A stretch of DNA of 5,204 nucleotides, from assembly GCA_021106775.1 (NCBI GenBank), contig JAIOTL010000420.1, positions 1 to 5,204 of the forward strand, given 5' to 3'. This document shows positions 1 to 4,839 of the stretch, in pieces. Position numbers and translations under genes: made by a program. Source of the DNA: Planctomycetota bacterium. Its GTDB lineage: Bacteria > Planctomycetota > UBA8742 > SKZP01 > JAIOTL01. Position 1 is the first letter of the stretch. Each line of letters begins with the position of its first letter. The notes below the pieces were generated by a model. That model ran no database searches, had not been told where the DNA came from, and worked only from the letters and a program-made list of their open reading frames with translations.

Positions 1-1
1 A

Positions 2-568
2 GGTAAATCATTTGTTGCGTTTAACCTTGCTGCCTACTACGCTATCGAGGGTTACAAAACGCTTCTCCTCGTGGCAGACCTTAGAAACCCGACTCTTGAG
101 CCGTTCCCTGAGATGGCACTTACTGCAAAACCGGGGTATCTCGATTATCTCGAATCGAAGGAAACAGACGAACCCATGATTCTTGATGAAGTAATCATGA
201 AGACTTATATTGATAACCTGAGCGTTTTCGGTCCTGGAACAAAGAAGAACATCAATCCAACGCGTTTATTCGACCAGGAATATTTCCAGGCTTTCCTTGA
301 CGAGCTGCTTGAACAATATGATACTATCATCCTTGATTCACCACCACTGATGCCTGTTGTTGATTCTTCACTCATTCTTAAGTGCGTTAAAAGCGCGATA
401 ATGGTGTTGAACCTGGGTCGCGTCAAGAAGAAGGATTTTGAGGACACGATTCGCAGACTTCAGATTATCAATGCACCAATTAGCGGTATGGTAATTAACA
501 GAGACCAGTATGCTGTTCGCAGGAAATACTATGCTTATTACAGTTCTGGTTACATATCAGGCATATAA
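2..568 (+). CDS. BY-kinase / CpsD-Wzc-type tyrosine kinase domain, C-terminal part (5' truncated)
   Basis: Cytoplasmic ATPase domain of a bacterial tyrosine kinase of the Wzc/CpsD family. These proteins autophosphorylate a C-terminal tyrosine cluster and control export and chain length of extracellular polysaccharide. The frame is open from the left edge, and the first full codons read GKS, the end of Walker A. Next come the Walker A' strand LLLVADLRNP (nt 62-91), an NPTRLF segment equivalent to NPSELL in Wzc, and Walker B TIILDSPP (nt 323-346). The tail after nt 509 carries six tyrosines (QY, YY, YY, Y). Family members usually have DxD in Walker A'; here it is VAD, so the first Asp is Val. 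The GTG at 71 lies inside the conserved domain and is not a start. The N-terminal part, possibly with a Wzz-type membrane domain, is outside the window. The family assignment is firm; the polysaccharide it serves is unknown. Confidence 0.9.
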   Translation, partial: GKSFVAFNLAAYYAIEGYKTLLLVADLRNPTLEPFPEMALTAKPGYLDYLESKETDEPMILDEVIMKTYIDNLSVFGPGTKKNINPTRLFDQEYFQAFLDELLEQYDTIILDSPPLMPVVDSSLILKCVKSAIMVLNLGRVKKKDFEDTIRRLQIINAPISGMVINRDQYAVRRKYYAYYSSGYISGI

Positions 569-586
569 CGGTTAACTTTAAAAATT

Positions 587-610
587 AAGGTGCTTAGGCA
601 CCTTTTTTTT
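587..610 (+). terminator. Intrinsic terminator after the BY-kinase gene
   Basis: A perfect 7-bp stem (AAGGTGC 587-593 with GCACCTT 598-604) has a 4-base TTAG loop. An uninterrupted T run follows and continues to 610. It starts 18 bases after the kinase stop codon, so the kinase is the last gene of its transcript and modE is transcribed separately. Confidence 0.92.
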
Positions 611-684
611 ATGTTTTTGGTAGTGTTCAAAGCACTTTCTGCACCCTCAAAAGATAATTGACCTATTGACAATGATGTTATAAA

Positions 685-692
685 TACATTTG
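685..692 (+). promoter_or_regulatory. Candidate promoter -7 element for modE
   Basis: TACATTTG fits the Bacteroidota -7 consensus TAnnTTTG and lies 33 bases before the modE ATG. No TTTG -33 element is at the expected 19-21 base spacing. The nearest match is ATTG at 665-668, only 16 bases away. A sigma70-like TTGACA at 666-671 is present but has no well-placed -10 box. This is a partial match, supported mainly by its position after the upstream terminator. Confidence 0.4.
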
Positions 693-725
693 TTACATAT
701 GTTCGACCTTTATAGCAGGTAATAA

Positions 726-1553
726 ATGTTTTTTGAAAACGATAAAAGACAATCTCCCAACAAAACCATGGAGATTGTCTCTGGTTTGCTGATTCGCAAA
801 AATGACCACAATTTCCTTAAAAACTCAAGTGTCGGGCTTCTCGAGTACATTGACAAACTCGGTTCAATCACAAAAGCTGCAAAGAAAATGAACATCAGTT
901 ATAAGACAGCATGGGATACATTGAATAGCATAAACAATGTATCAGATGAGCCGATAATTGTGAGCATCAGCGGAGGTCAAGGCGGCGGCGGTTCGAAGTT
1001 GACCGTAAAAGGTCGTAAAATGATTGAGATTTATCGTATTATTGAAGAAGAACAGCAGAAATTTGTGAATAATCTGAAAATCAAGATTGATGATTTTGAC
1101 GAGTCATTTCAGCTTATCAAACGACTTTTCCTCAAAACAAGTGTGCGAAACCAGTTCATCGGGAAGGTAACTCACATCGACCAGGGGCAGGTAAGTGCGA
1201 AAATCGATTTAACCATTCAGGGTGATGACCATATTGTGTCGATAATATCGAACAAAAGCCTGCAAGACCTCGGAATCCAGATAGGTTCGAGGGTTTACGC
1301 GCTTATCAAAGCAACATATGTGATGATATCGAAATCTCCTGATATTGCGGAAGTCAACAGGAACATTCTCGCGGGTAAAATCGAACATTTAACCAGTGAT
1401 GAAACAAAAACTGAAATTGCACTTCAGCTTGCAGGTGGTAGCAGTCTTGTATCAATTGAGCCGAACGAAATCGCAGATAAAAACAAGCTTCAGATTGGTG
1501 ATGAAGTCTATGCTTTTTTCAAGCCCTCAAGCGTAATACTTGGAATTTCATAG
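726..1553 (+). CDS. modE: ModE, molybdate-dependent transcriptional regulator
   Basis: Molybdate-sensing DNA-binding protein of 275 residues (E. coli ModE has 262). Molybdate-loaded ModE represses molybdate uptake and activates molybdoenzyme genes. Residues 30-115 are the LysR-like winged helix-turn-helix, with GSITKAAKKMNISYKTAW (46-63) and the glycine-rich wing GGQGGGGSKLT (83-93). Two TOBE/Mop domains follow, at about 144-205 and 215-275. The molybdate-pocket motif TSxRNQ is intact (T138, S139, R141, N142, Q143), and the later pocket lysine is present in LIKATYV (K195), so ligand binding should be retained. The ATG at 726 has AGG at 717-719 upstream. M15 is an alternative start that fits the E. 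coli N-terminus better. The gene is flanked by a terminator upstream and a convergent pilZ-type gene downstream, so it is probably monocistronic. No modABC or moa/moe genes are visible. Confidence 0.95.
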   Translation: MFFENDKRQSPNKTMEIVSGLLIRKNDHNFLKNSSVGLLEYIDKLGSITKAAKKMNISYKTAWDTLNSINNVSDEPIIVSISGGQGGGGSKLTVKGRKMIEIYRIIEEEQQKFVNNLKIKIDDFDESFQLIKRLFLKTSVRNQFIGKVTHIDQGQVSAKIDLTIQGDDHIVSIISNKSLQDLGIQIGSRVYALIKATYVMISKSPDIAEVNRNILAGKIEHLTSDETKTEIALQLAGGSSLVSIEPNEIADKNKLQIGDEVYAFFKPSSVILGIS

Positions 1554-1588
1554 ATTTTCAAACACAGCTAATGTCGTTCTGCAGCACC

Positions 1589-1708
1589 CATTGTAACATT
1601 AATTATAAATAATAAACGGTAGGTCAGGCATCTTGCCTGACACTGACGGCATCTCTTTGACAGGCTAGGAAGCCTGTCCTACAAATACTTAAAACTTCTG
1701 TTACAATG
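1589..1708 (+). repeat. BIME/MITE-like dispersed repeat, copy 1
   Basis: A 120-bp intergenic unit. It is bounded by a perfect 10-bp inverted repeat (CATTGTAACA 1589-1598, TGTTACAATG 1699-1708). Inside are two hairpins: GTCAGGC/GCCTGAC (1623-1641, 5-base loop) and GACAGGCT/AGCCTGTC (1659-1678, 4-base loop). The first hairpin is preceded directly by GTAG (1619-1622) and the second is followed directly by CTAC (1679-1682), so the two form an inverted pair of REP-type hairpins with GTAG feet. Hand alignment to copy 2 over about 110 columns gives 12 substitutions and one gap. It lies between the convergent modE and PilZ genes, where no other terminator is evident, so its stems might serve that purpose. 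There is no T run, so this is only inference. Confidence 0.88.
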
Positions 1709-1726
1709 CACTAGATTGGAGTTGGT

Positions 1727-2182
1727 TTACAATTCTTCTTCTTCGATTATGCTGTCGGTTATGTTACGCAGCGTAGATGCTGCCTTCTGCATCGCTTCAC
1801 GTGCAATTGCATCAATATTTTGCAATTCAATACCGACAACAATTATTACTTCTTCTTTGATGATTTCCTTCTTCCAGACGATTTTCCCTTTGCAGGATAT
1901 TGGTTTCGAGCGAAATACCGCAGGAAGATAAATTTCCAACCCGATATTGTTTTCTTTTTCATCAAACATTTTGCGCACGTCAATACTTGGCGATTCAATC
2001 AACAGATTTATGCCTGATGCCGATACATTTTGAGTATAACCCTTATAATATGACACTTCGCGAGGTTTGCGTTTGCCTGATAGGAAATAAAAATACACAG
2101 GGAAATCGTAGTTTATACGTTCAGAGCATCTTTTCTCTTGAGAGTTTTCTTCACCATTTAGATTGTTGTTTTCTGCCACCAT
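1727..2182 (-). CDS. Stand-alone PilZ domain protein (probable c-di-GMP receptor)
   Basis: Small cytoplasmic protein of 151 residues formed mainly by one PilZ domain. PilZ domains bind cyclic di-GMP and pass the signal to motility, adhesion or polysaccharide machinery. Both ligand motifs are visible: RxxxR as R18-C-S-E-R22, and [D/N]xSxxG as N52-V-S54-A-S-G57. The later beta strands GKIVWKK (99-105) and VGIELQNID (116-124) fit the fold. An acidic C-terminal tail (EEEEL) follows a helix at about 125-145. There is no signal peptide or membrane segment. I see no convincing Shine-Dalgarno before the ATG at 2182, as is common in Bacteroidota; the GTG right after it would serve equally well. It is separated from the VanZ-like gene by 110 bases and probably has its own promoter. 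The BY-kinase upstream makes polysaccharide control an appealing target, but nothing links them directly. Confidence 0.87.
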   Translation of the reverse strand: MVAENNNLNGEENSQEKRCSERINYDFPVYFYFLSGKRKPREVSYYKGYTQNVSASGINLLIESPSIDVRKMFDEKENNIGLEIYLPAVFRSKPISCKGKIVWKKEIIKEEVIIVVGIELQNIDAIAREAMQKAASTLRNITDSIIEEEEL

Positions 2183-2218
2183 GGATGTCTTAGCTTCTTA
2201 TACCAGTTTTGATAATAT

Positions 2219-2247
2219 AATTATGCAACATTATTAGTAGAATTCAA
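2219..2247 (-). promoter_or_regulatory. Weak sigma70-like promoter candidate for the PilZ gene
   Basis: On the minus strand TTGAAT (2247-2242) and ATAATT (2224-2219) are 17 bases apart, about 37 bases ahead of the PilZ start codon. The region is AT-rich, so chance matches are likely. No TTTG/TAnnTTTG pair is present here. Confidence 0.27.
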
Positions 2248-2292
2248 GGAAAACATCAGAAATATTGACGAATTATTTGGATATTTTGTAAA

Positions 2293-2709
2293 TTAGTTTT
2301 TTTCTTTAGTTCTCAATATCAATAGTACAAAAACACTCAAAGCTCCCAACACATCCATAACAAAGTCGGCAATTTCTGCTCTTCTTGCTCCATCCGTAAA
2401 ATAATGTTGCAGTACCTCGGTCAAAGCCCCTACAAGCGCAGAGATGTAAACAACTGTCAAATACGATTTTAATCTACGAATGCCAAATAAATGGTAAAAA
2501 CTCTGTATCAATAAAAATGACAGAATCATGTATGTGAAGAAATGCAACACTTTGTCAAAGTGTAATGGCGTCTCAAAACCAAGATTGATTACGGGAAGTA
2601 AGGCGGTGTAAATCAGCAAACCTATGTACACTACGGAAAAAAGTGTGAAAAAGCTTCCAAGTATATTGCTTCTTTTTTGTAATAGAAATATTCTCAGTAA
2701 ATGATTCAT
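2293..2709 (-). CDS. VanZ-like family integral membrane protein
   Basis: Polytopic inner-membrane protein of 138 residues. The VanZ-like family is named after the teicoplanin-resistance accessory protein VanZ; most chromosomal members have no defined function. Four hydrophobic segments are visible, at about 17-40, 53-75, 82-104 and 116-133. The family hallmarks are present in order: FDKVLHFFTY (51-60), the acidic/Gln helix motif TEVLQHYF (E98, Q101), the GARR turn (107-110), and ADFVMDVLGAL (114-124). In that last motif many homologues have Asn where this one has D119. The ATG at 2709 is preceded by an in-frame stop and by AGGATG about 6 bases upstream, which fixes the start. It lies 91 bases downstream of the AIRS-related gene on the same strand with no clear terminator between, so co-transcription is possible. 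A resistance role should not be assumed. Confidence 0.87.
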   Translation of the reverse strand: MNHLLRIFLLQKRSNILGSFFTLFSVVYIGLLIYTALLPVINLGFETPLHFDKVLHFFTYMILSFLLIQSFYHLFGIRRLKSYLTVVYISALVGALTEVLQHYFTDGARRAEIADFVMDVLGALSVFVLLILRTKEKN

Positions 2710-2800
2710 CGCTCATCCTGAAGTTTCTTTTATTATCGAATAATTCTATCAATAATTTCATGTGAAATGAAACATTTACTGAACACTGGTTTATGTGATG

Positions 2801-3871
2801 TTAATCGAGTTTAGCGGCAAAAGCGCGGTCAATGGCGCTCCAGTACGGGTCAACACGGGGATGAACGAGTTCGGAGCGTTGTCCAGATTTTATTGACCAG
2901 CGTCCCTCGTTTTTCGGCAGAATTGTGCCGATTTCATAAACATTGATACCTTTTTGCGCCAGAGCCTGATTGACTTCAGCCTTTTTGTGTTGTTTCACGG
3001 TCAAAAGCAGCGTACCTTCGCTTATTGCATGCAAAACCTCCATACCGAACAGTTCGCAAACTTCACCCACACCATCAGGCACGTAAATTTCGTCAATGTT
3101 AATTTCGATACCGAGATTTGATGCACTCGCGATTTCAAACAAACCTCCGATAACACCGCCTTCAGTCGCATCATGCATCGTTGTTACGCCGTTTTCGCGG
3201 ACTCCAACCGAAACAGCAGTGAGAGCGTCTTCCACCGTTGACATTTGGTCAAAACATGCTTGTCCTTGCTCTAAAATCCTGCTTCCGTGCTTTTTAACGA
3301 TTGTTTTTGGGAAGAGTGTTGCGAAAATTCCCACAGCTTCGATGGCAGCACCTTTTGTCATCAAAACCGCATCACCTTCCTGCGCCATCGCGGGTGTAAT
3401 GTATTTGTCTTCGTCTCCAACAGCAGTAAACGTTGCACCACCAATCATCGGATAATCGGAGCCTGTGTAACGTGCCGTATGCCCAGCAACAATCGCTGCC
3501 CCATATTTCTCGCTCTCCTCATGCCAAACACGTGAAATAACCTCAAATTGTTCCTCGGTTATCGACATAGGCAGGTTCCAGTCAGCACTAATGTGGGCAG
3601 GCGGAAAACCTGAAGTTGTTATGTCGGATGCGAGAATGTGCCATGCAAACCAGGCACTTTTCTCAAAGCCGAACAATGGCAGAATAAAGATAGGGTCAGT
3701 CGTTACCGCCATCACTCTGCCGTTACCGATATTTACAACACCGATGTCAACGCCGTTTTTCGGTCCAACAAGCACATCATCGCGTTTTGCGCCAAGCCTT
3801 GGATAAATATAATGACTGAAAAATTCGGGCGTTATTTTACCGATTTCCGGAAATGCTGAATTTTTGTCCAT
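2801..3871 (-). CDS. AIR-synthase-related protein (HypE/ThiL/PurM superfamily)
   Basis: Soluble protein of 356 residues in the ATP-using PurM/HypE/ThiL/SelD superfamily. The N-terminal half carries VGPKNGVDIGVV (35-46), VTTDPI (56-61), the dimer-helix segment ILASDITTSGFPP (79-91) and VAGHTARYTG (128-137). The C-terminal AIRS_C half carries HDATEGGVIGGLFEIA (233-248) and SEGTLLLTV (284-292). The overall pattern is closest to the HypE-like branch. However, the protein ends in FAAKLD and lacks the C-terminal PRIC/PRI tail on which hydrogenase HypE carries its thiocarboxamide, and no hyp genes are near. Where ThiL and HypE have an acidic pair (DDAA), only D42 is kept. AGGAT at 3882-3878 places the start at 3871. 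A TPP riboswitch and terminator lie about 190 bases upstream on the same strand, so a role near thiamine metabolism, perhaps kinase-like, is my inference. The exact reaction is unknown. Confidence 0.88.
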   Translation of the reverse strand: MDKNSAFPEIGKITPEFFSHYIYPRLGAKRDDVLVGPKNGVDIGVVNIGNGRVMAVTTDPIFILPLFGFEKSAWFAWHILASDITTSGFPPAHISADWNLPMSITEEQFEVISRVWHEESEKYGAAIVAGHTARYTGSDYPMIGGATFTAVGDEDKYITPAMAQEGDAVLMTKGAAIEAVGIFATLFPKTIVKKHGSRILEQGQACFDQMSTVEDALTAVSVGVRENGVTTMHDATEGGVIGGLFEIASASNLGIEINIDEIYVPDGVGEVCELFGMEVLHAISEGTLLLTVKQHKKAEVNQALAQKGINVYEIGTILPKNEGRWSIKSGQRSELVHPRVDPYWSAIDRAFAAKLD

Positions 3872-3915
3872 TTTTACATCCTGAAAGTAAATTAAAGTTA
3901 AGATTGTAATTTATG

Positions 3916-4035
3916 CAATGGTACTTAATTATGATTAATAAACGGTAGGTCAGGCATCTTGCCTGACTCTGACAGCATCATCATTGACAGGCTATGAAGC
4001 CTATCCTACCAATACTCATAACTTCTGTAACACTG
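3916..4035 (+). repeat. BIME/MITE-like dispersed repeat, copy 2, in the leader of the AIRS-related gene
   Basis: Second copy of the 120-bp repeat, in the same orientation as copy 1. GTAG (3945-3948) is followed by hairpin GTCAGGC/GCCTGAC (3949-3967). The second hairpin (3986-4005) is followed by CTAC (4006-4009). The second stem carries one substitution at 4003 that leaves a single C-A mismatch. Here the feet extend to GGTAGG/CCTACC (3944-3949, 4005-4010), which could also pair and enclose both hairpins. The outer inverted repeat is decayed (CAATGGTAC 3916-3924 against GTAACACTG 4027-4035). The element lies between the riboswitch terminator and the AIRS-related start codon, so it would be part of that messenger's 5' leader. 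Confidence 0.88.
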
Positions 4036-4060
4036 AACCAGCTTCAGGAGCAATTGTTTA

Positions 4061-4092
4061 AAAAGAAAAAAAAGCTGAGACACGCCAGCTTT
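4061..4092 (-). terminator. Intrinsic terminator of the TPP riboswitch
   Basis: On the minus strand AAAGCTG (4092-4086) pairs with CAGCTTT (4077-4071) across an 8-base loop. A T-rich run broken by a single C continues to 4061. The stem begins only a few bases after the 3' strand of riboswitch P1, the usual place for the expression platform of a terminating riboswitch. The TCAGCT of its 3' arm (4078-4073) is also complementary to AGCTGA in the riboswitch (4185-4180), which offers a possible antiterminator. Confidence 0.85.
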
Positions 4093-4096
4093 ATTC

Positions 4097-4198
4097 TCGT
4101 CGCATCCCTACGCCGGCATTATCCGTGTCAGGTTCCGCGGGTAAAAGGCTTCTGCCTTACTCTCAGCCGACAGTATCAATCAGCTCCCCGTTTTCGAC
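4097..4198 (-). promoter_or_regulatory. TPP riboswitch (THI element)
   Basis: Thiamine-pyrophosphate aptamer, recognised by its conserved blocks in order on the minus strand: GGGG (4189-4186), CTGAGA (4166-4161), ACCC (4142-4139), AACCTGA (4134-4128), GGATAATGCC (4124-4115) and GCGTAGGGA (4113-4105). P2 pairs GGGG with ACCC. P3 pairs AGCTGA (4185-4180) with TCGGCT (4170-4165). A P3a-type side hairpin GTAAGGC/GCCTT follows CTGAGA. A short P1 (GTCG 4198-4195 with CGAC 4102-4099, extendable by two weak pairs) closes the structure. A terminator follows at once, so TPP binding probably stops transcription. The first downstream gene on this strand is the AIRS-related gene. Confidence 0.95.
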
Positions 4199-4228
4199 AA
4201 ATTTAGCATAATAAAATCCCGAATCAAA
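4198..4228 (-). promoter_or_regulatory. Bacteroidota-type promoter driving the TPP riboswitch
   Basis: On the minus strand TTTG (4228-4225) and TAAATTTG (4205-4198) are separated by exactly 19 bases, a full match to the Bacteroidota vegetative promoter consensus TTTG-N19-TAnnTTTG. Transcription would start within a few bases of 4195, at the 5' edge of the riboswitch, so the leader carries almost nothing before the aptamer. The -33 element overlaps the GNAT stop codon. Confidence 0.8.
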
Positions 4229-4772
4229 TTTTTTCACATTTTTTTGTCATTTTGTTGAATTTATCACTATTCATACTCATCATTAAATAATCATAGTTTT
4301 TGTTGTTGTCTTTGACAATTTTGTCCGTTTCAAACCCCGCCTTTTCGTAACAAGCAATACCGATTTTGTTGAATGTTATAACTTTCAGCGTAACAGTCTT
4401 AAGTTCAAGCTCGATGAATGCTAAATCAAGCAGCATGTGCAAAATTCTTTGTCCAAGCCCTTTTCCACGCATATTGCTTTTGAAAATCAAGAGTCTGCCG
4501 ATTTTAGCACTCTCAGGTTTCGGCTTATACATGCTTGTATCGATATTTAACTCGACATAACCGATTGTTTCTCGCGTCTCCTCGTTGATTATCTTAAAAA
4601 TGTAGGCGTAAGGGAGATTGTGTATTACCTTGAGAAAATGTGCTTTATGTGCTGGAAATGTGAATGTCATTCCAGACCAGAGGAACAAAAGTTCAGGTGA
4701 ATCGATGTGTGAAAGGAGTTCGTCAGTGTCGGAATCCTCGAATTTTCGCAATGCAATCTGAATGTTACGCAT
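4224..4772 (-). CDS. GNAT-family N-acetyltransferase
   Basis: Cytoplasmic acetyl-CoA-dependent acetyltransferase of 182 residues, in the RimJ/RimL-like part of the GNAT superfamily. The acetyl-CoA pyrophosphate loop appears as R102-G-K-G-L-G-Q108, matching [R/Q]xxGx[G/A]. It follows the beta strand AKIGRLLIF (89-97). Motif B follows as LKTVTLKVITFN (124-135) and the terminal CYEKAGFE (141-148). An earlier strand, ETIGYVELN (68-76), is also typical. The substrate (protein N-terminus, amino acid, antibiotic or other) cannot be read from the sequence. The tail after about residue 168 is lysine-rich and beyond the core fold. The ATG at 4772 has AGG about 5 bases upstream. It starts 67 bases after the tryptophanase-family gene on the same strand with no strong terminator between, so the two may share a transcript. 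Confidence 0.88.
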   Translation of the reverse strand: MRNIQIALRKFEDSDTDELLSHIDSPELLFLWSGMTFTFPAHKAHFLKVIHNLPYAYIFKIINEETRETIGYVELNIDTSMYKPKPESAKIGRLLIFKSNMRGKGLGQRILHMLLDLAFIELELKTVTLKVITFNKIGIACYEKAGFETDKIVKDNNKNYDYLMMSMNSDKFNKMTKKCEKI

Positions 4773-4839
4773 AAAACCTGGTTTTTACTTCATTTTATCA
4801 AAATATATGTGCATCAAAGCTGATGGTTACAATTTTGGA

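Noticed and set aside
71..568. GTG at 71 as the start of a short independent protein
   Set aside because: The frame is open back to base 2 and encodes the Walker A end (GKS) and the strand leading into Walker A', so 71 is an internal Val codon of a truncated gene.
673..710. ModE autoregulatory operator upstream of modE
   Set aside because: GTTATA and ACATATG segments lie near the promoter, but the dyad is imperfect and the region is AT-rich, so I cannot separate it from chance.
1619..1682. Cloverleaf-like fold of the repeat taken as a tRNA or structured ncRNA gene
   Set aside because: It lacks tRNA arms, an anticodon loop and a T-loop. The same fold occurs in a second copy at 3945-4009 and is explained by paired REP-type hairpins.
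2573..2761. Minus-strand open frame overlapping the VanZ-like start (internal ATG at 2716)
   Set aside because: It reads the VanZ coding sequence in another frame. The hydrophobic VanZ pattern and family motifs belong to the 2709 start.
3096..3859. Several plus-strand open frames opposite the AIRS-related gene
   Set aside because: They are antisense shadows of a gene with clear family motifs, and their translations show no recognisable domain.
1589..4035. CRISPR array from the repeated palindromes
   Set aside because: There are only two copies, 2.3 kb apart with genes between them, and no regular spacers or cas genes.
3994..4206. Plus-strand open frame of 70 codons
   Set aside because: It runs antisense through the TPP riboswitch, its terminator and part of the repeat, and its translation resembles no protein family.
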